NCBI GenBank assembly: GCA_946479125.1
Contig: CAMLET010000058.1
Span: forward strand, 1-10,922
DNA from: an uncultured Flavobacteriales bacterium
GTDB taxonomy: Bacteria > Bacteroidota > Bacteroidia > Flavobacteriales > Crocinitomicaceae
DNA length: 10,922 nt
Reading direction: 5' to 3'
Shown: positions 1-7,049 of the stretch, piece after piece
Layout: every line of letters starts with the position of its first letter
Numbering within the stretch: the first letter of the stretch is position 1
Program-made: the position numbers and the translations under genes
Notes under the pieces: model-generated
Told to the model about the DNA's origin: nothing
What the model saw: the letters and a program-made list of their open reading frames with translations, nothing else
Databases searched by the model: none

Positions 1-63
1 GCACGAGTTACACGAAGAGTTGTTGAATTTAAAAACTATGTGACTATGTTACAACTATGATTT

Positions 64-654
64 CTATGAGTTTAAATCTCGTGTCTCAAATTCCAAAACA
101 GGTTTCAATTTTTCTACAATCTCTCGTTGAATTTCCAAACCTTTATCATCGTTATACCATTGCTGTAATTCCTTCTTTACAGTTTCTGATGACGCATTTT
201 TCGAATTCAAATCAAGTAACAATTCCTTTGCACCAGTTGGTCTTGGTCCCCAGGTAAAGAATTCTTCGCGTTCACCGTTTTGAACAATTAGAATAGGAAT
301 GGATTTCGAAGTTCCATTGGTTAGGTATTTTTCAATTCTGTAAGGTTCTGAATCGCGCAACTCTATTTTCAATGTCACTTTCTTATTCAATTCCGACATC
401 AAATACAGAAAAGGCAAAATGTGAGCAGCATCTCCGCACCAAGGTTCAGAAATAACTGTCCAATGTTGTCTGCGACGAATATACTTAACCAATTTAATCG
501 TTTCCTCCTCCAACTCTGCCGTTTTCAACCAGCGCTTCATTCGCGTCATGTTGAGTTTGGTGTATTCGAAATATGCAGGATCATTGTATGGAGCAACTTC
601 TATTTCTCCAGATAGGATACGTGCTGTATAAGCTAAATATTCGTTGAATGTCAT
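64..654 (-). CDS. Thioredoxin-like protein with single-cysteine WCGDA motif
   Basis: A 196-residue cytoplasmic protein with no signal peptide. Residues 66-126 look like a thioredoxin fold: the strand WTVISEPWCGDAAH ends in the active-site loop, and the cis-proline loop KSIP is at 117-120, followed by strand ILIV. WGPRP at 135-139 is also typical of the Thioredoxin_9-type family. The usual CxxC is absent: Cys73 is present, but the second position (residue 76) is Ala. It therefore cannot form the classical intramolecular disulfide and may act by monothiol chemistry or as a binding fold. I recall similar WCGDAA loops in other Bacteroidota members, so this is probably a family trait and not a mutation. 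It is the last gene of a four-gene run, starting one base after the stop of the M16 peptidase gene. The family call is fairly safe; the substrate is unknown. Confidence 0.8.
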   Translation of the reverse strand: MTFNEYLAYTARILSGEIEVAPYNDPAYFEYTKLNMTRMKRWLKTAELEEETIKLVKYIRRRQHWTVISEPWCGDAAHILPFLYLMSELNKKVTLKIELRDSEPYRIEKYLTNGTSKSIPILIVQNGEREEFFTWGPRPTGAKELLLDLNSKNASSETVKKELQQWYNDDKGLEIQREIVEKLKPVLEFETRDLNS

Positions 655-655
655 G

Positions 656-1891
656 TTACTTTACCTCGTAAATCAATTCGGAAATCAATTCTTCCTTGAA
701 ATATTCTTTAGCTATTTCGTGCAATTCTTCAATCGTTAGTTTATCGATACTTGCGTAGATTTCCTGAATGGTATCAATTTGATTGAACGACAGTAAACTC
801 TTACCTAACCCTTGCATCAAACCAACGTTAGAATCCAGTGAAAGAGCGATATGTCCTTTCAACTGTTCTTTGGCTTGAGACAATTGCTTTTCTGTGAGCG
901 GTTCTTCGCGTAATTTCTTCAATTCCTTGTAAACCAATTTCAAGGTTTTATCCAAATACTTTTGATCTGTACCAAAGTAAATCGACCAATAACCAACATC
1001 GCTGAACGGAGTGTAATTCGCTTCTACATTATAGCTGTAGCCATATTTTTCGCGAATAGAAAGAATCAATCTAGAATTTAAAGCCGGACCACCCAAAATG
1101 TTGATCAGCAAAGTCATTCCTCTTCTTTCCTCTTCCATGTTTCCAGGAGCCAAACCACCAATTACAGCATGCGCTTGAAAGTTTCCTTCAGCTAATCGCA
1201 ATTTGGTAGGCTTGTAAGACGAAAAGGTTTCCGGTTTATTGATCTTTCCTTTCTTCGACATTGCAGAAAAGTCTTTCTCAAGCACTTTGATTAGGTCTTT
1301 CAGAGGAATATCACCAACAAAGGACAATACGCAGTTGTCAACAAAGAAGAAACGCTCGACGTAAGCCATCAACGATTTCTTCGAGAATGAAGGAACGGTT
1401 TCTGTAGTTCCTAAAATATTGTTTCCTAAAGGATGATTCGGGAAGATCTGCGCTTCAAAATCGTCGAAAATTCGGTCGGAAGGATTGTCCAAATAAGAAT
1501 TCAACTCGTCCAGAACAATTTCCTTTTCTTTCTCAATTTCTTTTTCAGGAAAAACGCTGTTTATAGCAATATCGGCTAACAGATCCGAAGCACGTTTCAA
1601 ATGTGTTTTGACGAACGAAGCGTAAACACAAATTTCTTCCTTGGTTGTGTAAGCGTTGATTTCACCTCCAACAGAATCCAAATGCGAAAGTACATGAATG
1701 GTTTTTCGTTTTTCGGTTCCCTTGAAAATACAATGTTCCAAAAAGTGAGCTAACCCAATTTCCTTGTCGTTTTCGTAACGCGAACCAGCAAGAAAAGTGA
1801 CCCCAAGATGTGCAACCGGAGCAGATGCATGCAAATACACTAAACGAATACCGTTCGAAAGCTGAACTATTTCAGGTTTAATTTCAATCAT
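656..1891 (-). CDS. M16 family zinc metallopeptidase (insulinase/MPP-like)
   Basis: A 411-residue processing-type peptidase of the pitrilysin family. The inverted zinc motif HFLEH lies at residues 49-53 (His49, Glu52, His53), and the third metal ligand is probably Glu129 in the helix IVLDEL, 76 residues later as in mitochondrial processing peptidase. The N-terminal M16 domain covers about 10-160 and the inactive-type second domain about 175-360. The latter contains the conserved Arg280/Tyr287 pair (REKYGYSY) that helps bind substrate. All catalytic residues are therefore present. The length is that of a single-unit (two-domain) M16B enzyme, which normally works as a dimer. I see no signal peptide, so a cytoplasmic role in degrading peptides is likely. 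Its ATG overlaps the pdxH stop by one base (TAATG), and the thioredoxin-like gene follows after one base, which implies translational coupling. Confidence 0.9.
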   Translation of the reverse strand: MIEIKPEIVQLSNGIRLVYLHASAPVAHLGVTFLAGSRYENDKEIGLAHFLEHCIFKGTEKRKTIHVLSHLDSVGGEINAYTTKEEICVYASFVKTHLKRASDLLADIAINSVFPEKEIEKEKEIVLDELNSYLDNPSDRIFDDFEAQIFPNHPLGNNILGTTETVPSFSKKSLMAYVERFFFVDNCVLSFVGDIPLKDLIKVLEKDFSAMSKKGKINKPETFSSYKPTKLRLAEGNFQAHAVIGGLAPGNMEEERRGMTLLINILGGPALNSRLILSIREKYGYSYNVEANYTPFSDVGYWSIYFGTDQKYLDKTLKLVYKELKKLREEPLTEKQLSQAKEQLKGHIALSLDSNVGLMQGLGKSLLSFNQIDTIQEIYASIDKLTIEELHEIAKEYFKEELISELIYEVK

Positions 1892-2538
1892 TAAGGATTC
1901 TTTCTATAGATTTCCCAATTTCCATCTGCTAGCTTTTCGTATACTATTCTATCGTGCAAACGAGATGGTCGACCTTGCCAAAATTCAAATTTGACTGGTT
2001 GAATTGCATATCCACCCCAATGTGGTGGACGCGGAACTTCATTTGGAAATCGTTTTTCTAATTCTTCAATTCTATCTTCCAATTCTTTACGGGAAGATAA
2101 TTTATCACTTTGCTGTGAAGCCCATGCTCCTAATTGACTTCCACGTGGTCGGGAAGCAAAATAAGCATCACTTACACTTTCGTCTACTTTTTCGGTAACT
2201 CCGTAAACACAAATTTGTCGCTGAAGTTCGGGCCAAAAGATCAAACCGTGTACTTTGGGATGTTTTTCAATTGCTTTTCCTTTGGAACTGTTGTAATTGG
2301 TATAAAACACCAGATTTCCCTTCTCAATTTCGCGTAAATAAACCACGCGTGACTGAGGAAATCCATCTTCACCCAAAGTAGAAATGGCAATGGCATTGCT
2401 TTCTTTACAATTACTTTTTTGAGCTTCTGCCAACCACAATTGAAAAAATTCAATTGGATTTTCACTCAAATGATCTTTCAATTCACCTTTATCAAATTGG
2501 TGATGATCGTTTCGTAATTGATCAAGAAGACTACTCAT
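1891..2538 (-). CDS. pdxH: Pyridoxamine/pyridoxine 5'-phosphate oxidase
   Basis: A 215-residue FMN enzyme that oxidises pyridoxine or pyridoxamine 5'-phosphate to pyridoxal 5'-phosphate, the last step of PLP salvage. The C-terminal family signature is intact at 184-197 (FEFWQGRPSRLHDR), including the substrate-contacting Arg193 and His195. FMN-binding stretches RVVYL (64-68) and YTNYNSSKGK (79-88) are present, as is the SRPRGSQLGAWAS loop (129-141). The length is close to that of the E. coli enzyme. The extreme C-terminus reads YRKNP instead of the more usual RLAP-type end, which is a minor difference. The gene overlaps the upstream DUF4494 gene and the downstream M16 peptidase gene by one base each, so it is probably expressed from the DUF4494 promoter and not its own. 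Confidence 0.96.
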   Translation of the reverse strand: MSSLLDQLRNDHHQFDKGELKDHLSENPIEFFQLWLAEAQKSNCKESNAIAISTLGEDGFPQSRVVYLREIEKGNLVFYTNYNSSKGKAIEKHPKVHGLIFWPELQRQICVYGVTEKVDESVSDAYFASRPRGSQLGAWASQQSDKLSSRKELEDRIEELEKRFPNEVPRPPHWGGYAIQPVKFEFWQGRPSRLHDRIVYEKLADGNWEIYRKNP

Positions 2539-3170
2539 TACTCTTCTTCACCAAATTGGTCGTCGATAAAGCTATCTTCATCATCTCCTAAATCGTCAGC
2601 CTCATCTTCATCAGAACCTGATGCCGAGAAAACTGTTTTACGACCAAGTGAATGTTCAGCTTCTGCTTTATTCGCTGCTGCGATATCTTTCTTCAATTGT
2701 TTCTCCAGGTCTTTTCCAACCATATCTTCACCATTATCAGTGAAAGGGAAAATATCTACAATTGGTGAAATGGAGATAGATGGAACAGAGAAGTCCATCA
2801 TCATTCCTTTTAAACTTTCATTCAAGCGCTCAAACGCTTCTTTTACAGAGTGCGCAGAAACCAGAATATTTTGAGAAATTTTCTTTGCTTTTCCACCATC
2901 TTCAACATTGTCTGAAGCAGCTTCGTAAGTAATTTTACACTTGTACCAAACATCTGCATCTTCGTAATAGAAGATCTCATGAATATCAGTTCGGGAAATT
3001 CCATTTACTGTAAACTCACCACGAATTGACATTCCTAACTCTTCATAGATACGAGCTTCTGCATCAGAAAAGGTCATTGATGCCAATAAATAAGGTTCCG
3101 TTACTCTTTTAAAAGTCCCGTCCTCAAGCTGTTTTGTATATTTTACTTTGACTGTAAACCAGTTGTTCAT
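2538..3170 (-). CDS. DUF4494 domain protein with acidic C-terminal tail
   Basis: A 210-residue protein of unknown function, found as far as I know mainly in Bacteroidota. The conserved DUF4494 part runs from about residue 3 to 145. It begins NNWFTVKVKYTKQLEDGT and contains an alternating strand pattern with YLLASMTFSDAEARIYEEL at 27-45. The last ~28 residues (from about 183) are extremely acidic (DEDEADDLGDDEDSF and a closing GEEE), probably disordered. There is no signal peptide or membrane segment, so it is cytoplasmic. It is the first gene of the pdxH/M16/thioredoxin run: its stop overlaps the pdxH ATG by one base, and a -7 element (TAAATTTG) lies 19 bases upstream of its ATG. Function cannot be inferred beyond the operon context. 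Confidence 0.85.
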   Translation of the reverse strand: MNNWFTVKVKYTKQLEDGTFKRVTEPYLLASMTFSDAEARIYEELGMSIRGEFTVNGISRTDIHEIFYYEDADVWYKCKITYEAASDNVEDGGKAKKISQNILVSAHSVKEAFERLNESLKGMMMDFSVPSISISPIVDIFPFTDNGEDMVGKDLEKQLKKDIAAANKAEAEHSLGRKTVFSASGSDEDEADDLGDDEDSFIDDQFGEEE

Positions 3171-3189
3171 CTCACTAAAAATTAGACAA

Positions 3190-3197
3190 CAAATTTA
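3190..3197 (-). promoter_or_regulatory. Bacteroidota -7 promoter element for the DUF4494-pdxH operon
   Basis: On the minus strand the bases read TAAATTTG, an exact match to the TAnnTTTG element used by the primary sigma factor of Bacteroidota. It ends 19 bases before the ATG at 3170, giving a short leader. No good TTG-type -33 element is visible at the usual distance. That interval falls inside the heptamer array at 3208-3235. Confidence 0.5.
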
Positions 3198-3207
3198 CGT
3201 ATTAATG

Positions 3208-3281
3208 ATGAGTTATAAGTGACGAGTTATGAGTTAATCGCTACAAATTTTAAAACTCATAATTCGTAACTCTTAACTCAT
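3208..3281. repeat. Inverted array of heptamers (4 + 4 units) between operons
   Basis: The left arm (3208-3235) is four contiguous heptamers: ATGAGTT, then ATAAGTG, then ACGAGTT, then ATGAGTT. After an 18-base spacer, the right arm (3254-3281) is four heptamers of the complementary type: AACTCAT, then AATTCGT, then AACTCTT, then AACTCAT. The two 28-base arms are reverse complements at 24 of 28 positions, with outer and inner units identical and mismatches confined to units 2 and 3. A transcript of either strand could fold into a long hairpin. The array lies 10 bases beyond the stop of the OmpA-family gene (minus strand) and ends 11 bases before the DUF4494 -7 element. It could terminate the upstream transcript or protect its 3' end. 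It lacks the GC-rich stem of a classical terminator. Confidence 0.8.
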
Positions 3282-3291
3282 AACCATTCTA

Positions 3292-5328
3292 CTACATTCC
3301 CTCAATAACAAACTCTGTTCTACGATTTTTCGCTTTGTTCTCAGCTGTATCGTTCGGAACTTTTGGAGCAGTTTCACCCAATCCTTTTGCAGAAAGTCGG
3401 CTTTCATCAATTCCTAATGAAACCAGGTAACGCTTTACACCTTTGGCACGACGATCAGATAAATCCAGGTTTTTCGCGTCATCACCATCGCTATCGGTAT
3501 GACCCTGAATTGAGATCTTGATGTTCTCGTTCGCTTTCAGATAACGGGCAAATTCACGCAATACAAACATTGATTTTGCACTAAGCATATCAGAATTGTA
3601 ATCGTAAAAAATGTCATTAATAGTGTATGACTCACCGACTTTCAACTCTTTTACTTTCAGTTCTGTATTTCCGGTTTTAGTCTGAACTTCTTCTTTTGTG
3701 ATCAATTGCGCATCGTAAGCAGAACCTTCCTTTTTCACAGAAACAATGATATCCTGAGGTTTCTCTTGTTTCACGACAACAGCATAACGTCCATCATTAC
3801 CATTTACTTTCACTGTTTCCACTTTATCAGACTCAGCATAGGCAATTTCAATTGACGCATTTTCGATTGGTGAACCCTGATCATCTTTCAACTGACCTTT
3901 AAGAATGGTCACCGGTTTTGGTCGTGCCTCTTCGTACAATTCGAAACCGTAAATGTTCCAGTTTCCACCTTGATAAGAGGAGAAATAAGCCAATTTTCCG
4001 TCTGTTGAAACGAATAAACCAATTTCGTCCTGTGGCGAGTTAATTGGAAAACCGATATTCTTTGGCTCGCCCCAAACACCATTTTCTTCACGCATGTAAA
4101 AAATATCCAATCCACCAGCTCCAGCTCGGCTTTTAGAAGTTTCAGAAACAAAGTACAGTGTTTCACTATCCTGATGCAGGAACGGACTTTTGTCTTTCCC
4201 CAGAGTATTAATCTGCGTAAACGGAACTGGTTTCCCCCAAGAACCATCAGCTTCACGTTTTACAATAAAAATATCGTCTTTTTGTGTTGTTGGACGAACA
4301 GCTGTAAAGAACATTGTTTGTCCGTCTGCCGACATAGAAGGTTGACCTTCCCAGCCATCAGAAGTATTGATATCAGGTCCCAAATTCACCAAAGGGCTCC
4401 ATTTGTAGTCGTTTGGATTTGGACCAATTTTTTCGAACGTTGTAGAATACAAATCACAATCTGTGTATGCAGTTGTTCCAACCATTGTTTTCTTGCAGGC
4501 ACACATGATCATTTCCTTATTATCTACCGACATCGAAGCCGCACCGTAACTATGGAAATCACCTTTATTGAATGGCGCTGCAAACGCAGTTCCTTTTGTG
4601 AAATCTTCGTTTTCGCTCTTACGCTCAGAGAAAGTGTAAACTTCCTTCAAGTTTCCAACTTCAGTATATCCGCCCATTTTATCCTCTATTTTTCGCGTAT
4701 AGAACATAAACAAGTTATCGGGCGAGATCATTGGAAAATACTCATCATTGGGTGATGAAACATTTTTTATCGGGAACGGATTAAACGGAACATCAGTTGA
4801 TTTCATTTCTGCCTCTTGCTTAAAAGAAGCCAGGAGTTTTTTTACATCCGATGTTTGTTTTGCGAATTCCTCACTGTAACGCGAATTGTCTTCATTTGTG
4901 TAATCCACAAAAAGCTTGAACCATTTTTGAGATTCTTCCATTTCCTCCTGCGTATAGTTGATAATACCAAGGAAATAAAATAGATCTGAATGGTAGTTGG
5001 AACACAAGTCGTACGCCTGAACAAGCAATTGTTCAGCATTCGAAAAACTCTTATCTCCGGCTGCAGGATTTGGATTATCCGCATATTGTTTTTCTCCCAA
5101 ATGATAATAGAAAACAGCAAATTCGAATCGCGGCATTGCTTTATCCGGAGCATCTTCCATTGCTCTTCCGAAATTCTCTACGGCAACTTGAGTTGTTGGT
5201 GCAGATTTAGCGGTTTGAATCAGTTTCAACACCTTTTTATCAGGCGGTAAACACGATTCATCTTCAACTTGAGAAAAAAGATTTGTAGCAACAAATAAGG
5301 AAAATAAAGGAAGGTACAAATGTTTCAT
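3292..5328 (-). CDS. PorE-like OmpA family protein (TPR, PD40 propeller, CRD, OmpA)
   Basis: A 678-residue envelope protein. Residues 1-20 are a signal peptide (MKHLYLPLFSLFVATNLFSQ) without a clear lipobox. Residues about 30-170 are TPR-like helices. Residues 190-465 carry PD40/WD40-like propeller blades with repeated motifs such as FPMISPDNLFMFYT and PSMSADGQTMFFTA. Residues 475-540 are a carboxypeptidase-regulatory-like beta domain, and 570-678 form an OmpA C-terminal peptidoglycan-binding domain. In that last domain GHTD (Asp612) and LSDRRA (Arg627) keep the 15-residue spacing of the residue pair that binds diaminopimelate in OmpA. Domain order and length match PorE, the type IX secretion component tethered to peptidoglycan, but Bacteroidota have many paralogues of this layout. 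The frame stays open 63 codons upstream (to 5517). I chose 5328 because of the signal peptide and the -7 element 38 bases upstream. Confidence 0.9.
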   Translation of the reverse strand: MKHLYLPLFSLFVATNLFSQVEDESCLPPDKKVLKLIQTAKSAPTTQVAVENFGRAMEDAPDKAMPRFEFAVFYYHLGEKQYADNPNPAAGDKSFSNAEQLLVQAYDLCSNYHSDLFYFLGIINYTQEEMEESQKWFKLFVDYTNEDNSRYSEEFAKQTSDVKKLLASFKQEAEMKSTDVPFNPFPIKNVSSPNDEYFPMISPDNLFMFYTRKIEDKMGGYTEVGNLKEVYTFSERKSENEDFTKGTAFAAPFNKGDFHSYGAASMSVDNKEMIMCACKKTMVGTTAYTDCDLYSTTFEKIGPNPNDYKWSPLVNLGPDINTSDGWEGQPSMSADGQTMFFTAVRPTTQKDDIFIVKREADGSWGKPVPFTQINTLGKDKSPFLHQDSETLYFVSETSKSRAGAGGLDIFYMREENGVWGEPKNIGFPINSPQDEIGLFVSTDGKLAYFSSYQGGNWNIYGFELYEEARPKPVTILKGQLKDDQGSPIENASIEIAYAESDKVETVKVNGNDGRYAVVVKQEKPQDIIVSVKKEGSAYDAQLITKEEVQTKTGNTELKVKELKVGESYTINDIFYDYNSDMLSAKSMFVLREFARYLKANENIKISIQGHTDSDGDDAKNLDLSDRRAKGVKRYLVSLGIDESRLSAKGLGETAPKVPNDTAENKAKNRRTEFVIEGM

Positions 5329-5366
5329 ATACGGATTAGTTTTACTTCGCTTGACAATAATTCTGC

Positions 5367-5374
5367 CAAAGTTA
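5367..5374 (-). promoter_or_regulatory. Bacteroidota -7 promoter element for the OmpA-family gene
   Basis: The minus strand reads TAACTTTG, an exact match to TAnnTTTG, ending 38 bases before the ATG at 5328. A T-rich TTTTTC at about 5398-5393 sits near the -33 position but is not a good TTTG match. If real, the transcript begins downstream of the longer open frame's first codons, supporting 5328 as the start. Confidence 0.45.
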
Positions 5375-5475
5375 GAATAACGAAACGGGATTGAAAAAGT
5401 TACTGTTTTTGGCTGAAAAAATATCAGAAACGCCTTTTTATGGAATGTGGAGAAGCAAAAGATGAAAAATGTAAT

Positions 5476-5500
5476 AAAAATGGCTGTTACAGCCGTTTTT
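5476..5500. promoter_or_regulatory. 25-base palindrome in the divergent OmpA/kinase intergenic region
   Basis: The core GGCTGTTACAGCC (5482-5494) is a perfect 6+1+6 inverted repeat. It is flanked by AAAAAT on the left and GTTTTT on the right, so the symmetry extends to 25 bases with a single T/G discrepancy. In RNA this makes an 11-pair stem (one G-U) with a three-base loop and T-tracts on both strands, so it could be a bidirectional terminator-like hairpin. Its place between divergent genes, well upstream of both starts, equally suits an operator for a dimeric regulator. The gap 5329-5606 (278 bases) otherwise holds the OmpA -7 element and, on the plus strand, only a weak candidate kinase promoter (TATGTTTT at 5518-5525). 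Confidence 0.5.
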
Positions 5501-5606
5501 GTGAAATTATTCCGCAATATGTTTTGGTAAACAAATCAGAATCAATAAATTAGTTTACGCAAAGACACACACATTATATACTTATCATACTACACTCTAA
5601 TATTAC

Positions 5607-7049
5607 ATGCTAACCACATTGGCAGATAACCGAACATCCATTTGGATAGTTGACAGCACATACTCCACTGTTTACACATCACCATGGATAAAATCGACAC
5701 TTCAGATTAAAAGTCCGGAATTACCTTTAATACTTGACATTTTTCCCGTTCTGGCTGAACTTATTGAAAGTCCAAGCACCCAATTTCCCGTTCTGTTACA
5801 ATTGAACCACTGTGTTGATTCAACCAAATTTGTGGATATAGTAGTGGTTGAACAAGTTGTAAATGACATAGCATGTTTTGTTGTTGAAATTCGCGAATGT
5901 ATCTCAGCAACTAACAAATCGAATAGTGAATGGTCGGATATTACCTTGTTTGAAGACTCTCCGATTCCCATTTGGGATGAGGATTTTTCAGAGATCAAGA
6001 TCCGTTTGGATGAGTTAAAAAAAGAAGGCGTAAAATCCATTCGGGAGTATTTAACGAAGAACCCTGATGAATTTGTTCACATTTCATCACTGCTTAAGCT
6101 TAACCGGATTAACAAAGCTGTTGTTGAATTAAACGAAGCCAATTCAAAGGATGAAGTACTCCTCGGATTCAGAAATCTGACAACCGATAAGTCGTTTGAT
6201 TATATACTGAATCAATTGGAAGCCATCTGGAATGGCGAAACCTCCTGTGAGTTCGATGCCAGCTTGATCACCATGAAAGGAAATTTGAGATACATCAACC
6301 TGAAATGGACAGTAGTAATTGGAAACGAAACCACTTACAAGCACATTTATCTTACAACAACAGATCTCACCCATCGAATCAAGGAAGAAAACCGTTATTT
6401 ACAGCAGGCAAACAAAGAAAAAGAAACCCTGTTGAAGGAAGTTCACCATCGGGTCAAGAACAACCTTCAAATCATTACCTCACTTATTCGACTGCAACTT
6501 GGTGGCACAACCAATGAAACGGCAAAAGGTTTATTAAAAGTGAGTTTGAACCGAATCAATTCTATTGCGAGCGTTCATGAATTGCTTTATAAGTCGAACC
6601 AATTTTCAAGTATCGATTACAACGAATACATTCAACATTTAGTGGATTCACTGGTAAAAAGCATGGTAGATGACAAAACCATTGAGGTGGAAGTTGAAGT
6701 GGAGCGAGTTCATATTCCTTTGGTTTCAGCAATTCCACTTGGATTGTTGATCAATGAGATCATTACAAATTCCATAAAACATGCTTTTCCGAATGAAAGC
6801 ACAGGAAAAGTATTTCTTCACTTGAAAAGATTGGAAGACAAGCAAATACTTCTTCGGGTTGGAGATGACGGAATAGGAATCAGAAACATAAACCCTGACA
6901 ATTTAAGTGAAGACACACTTGGATTATCACTCATAGAAAACCTGGCTGAACAACTCTCTGGTGAACTGCATAGATCTACTATTGACGGAACAGTTTATGA
7001 ACTGCGTTTTGATGTTGAAAAAGACGCTAGACTTTCCTTGCGACCATAA
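5607..7049 (+). CDS. Cytoplasmic PAS sensor histidine kinase, HisKA_2 type
   Basis: A 480-residue histidine kinase without membrane segments. Residues 1-100 look like a PAS-like sensory region. Residues about 112-257 are a second PAS domain that starts with the recognisable LFEDSPIPIWDEDFSEI and ends TTDLTHRIKEE, leading into a short coiled coil. The HisKA_2 dimerisation box is LLKEVHHRVKNNLQIITSL (275-293); His281 is the likely phospho-acceptor by comparison with HxRVKN-type kinases. The HATPase region has an N-box LINEIITNSIKHAF (381-394), a G1 box VGDDGIGI (418-425) and a G2-like TLGLSLIENLAEQL (437-450). All appear intact, so it should be active on a soluble or cytoplasmic signal. No response regulator is encoded in the window, so its partner is elsewhere. 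Its 3' end overlaps the convergent O-methyltransferase gene by 23 bases. Confidence 0.92.
   Translation: MLTTLADNRTSIWIVDSTYSTVYTSPWIKSTLQIKSPELPLILDIFPVLAELIESPSTQFPVLLQLNHCVDSTKFVDIVVVEQVVNDIACFVVEIRECISATNKSNSEWSDITLFEDSPIPIWDEDFSEIKIRLDELKKEGVKSIREYLTKNPDEFVHISSLLKLNRINKAVVELNEANSKDEVLLGFRNLTTDKSFDYILNQLEAIWNGETSCEFDASLITMKGNLRYINLKWTVVIGNETTYKHIYLTTTDLTHRIKEENRYLQQANKEKETLLKEVHHRVKNNLQIITSLIRLQLGGTTNETAKGLLKVSLNRINSIASVHELLYKSNQFSSIDYNEYIQHLVDSLVKSMVDDKTIEVEVEVERVHIPLVSAIPLGLLINEIITNSIKHAFPNESTGKVFLHLKRLEDKQILLRVGDDGIGIRNINPDNLSEDTLGLSLIENLAEQLSGELHRSTIDGTVYELRFDVEKDARLSLRP

Noticed and set aside
35..68. Repeated ACTATG/TCTATG words just downstream of the thioredoxin-like gene
   Set aside because: Spacing is irregular (8, 11 and 9 bases), the last copy lies in the coding end, and no stable inverted pairing could be built; the stretch 1-63 is otherwise featureless at the window edge.
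2518..2874. A Ser-rich 118-codon plus-strand frame
   Set aside because: The Ser-rich sequence is the antisense image of the acidic GAA/GAT-rich tail of the DUF4494 protein, not an independent gene.
3208..3281. Possible CRISPR-like array
   Set aside because: The repeats are 7 bases, contiguous and without spacers, and the second half is inverted, so this is a short tandem/inverted repeat and not a CRISPR.
4174..4755. A 193-codon plus-strand open frame antisense to the OmpA-family gene
   Set aside because: It mirrors a well-supported gene, its translation is Cys/Arg/Ile-rich with no recognisable domain, and no promoter or start signal supports it.
5496..5525. Candidate promoter for the histidine kinase (TTTTG, 16 bases, TATGTTTT)
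   Set aside because: The -7 box misses the final G and the spacing is short, so it was not listed as a feature; no better match occurs before 5607.
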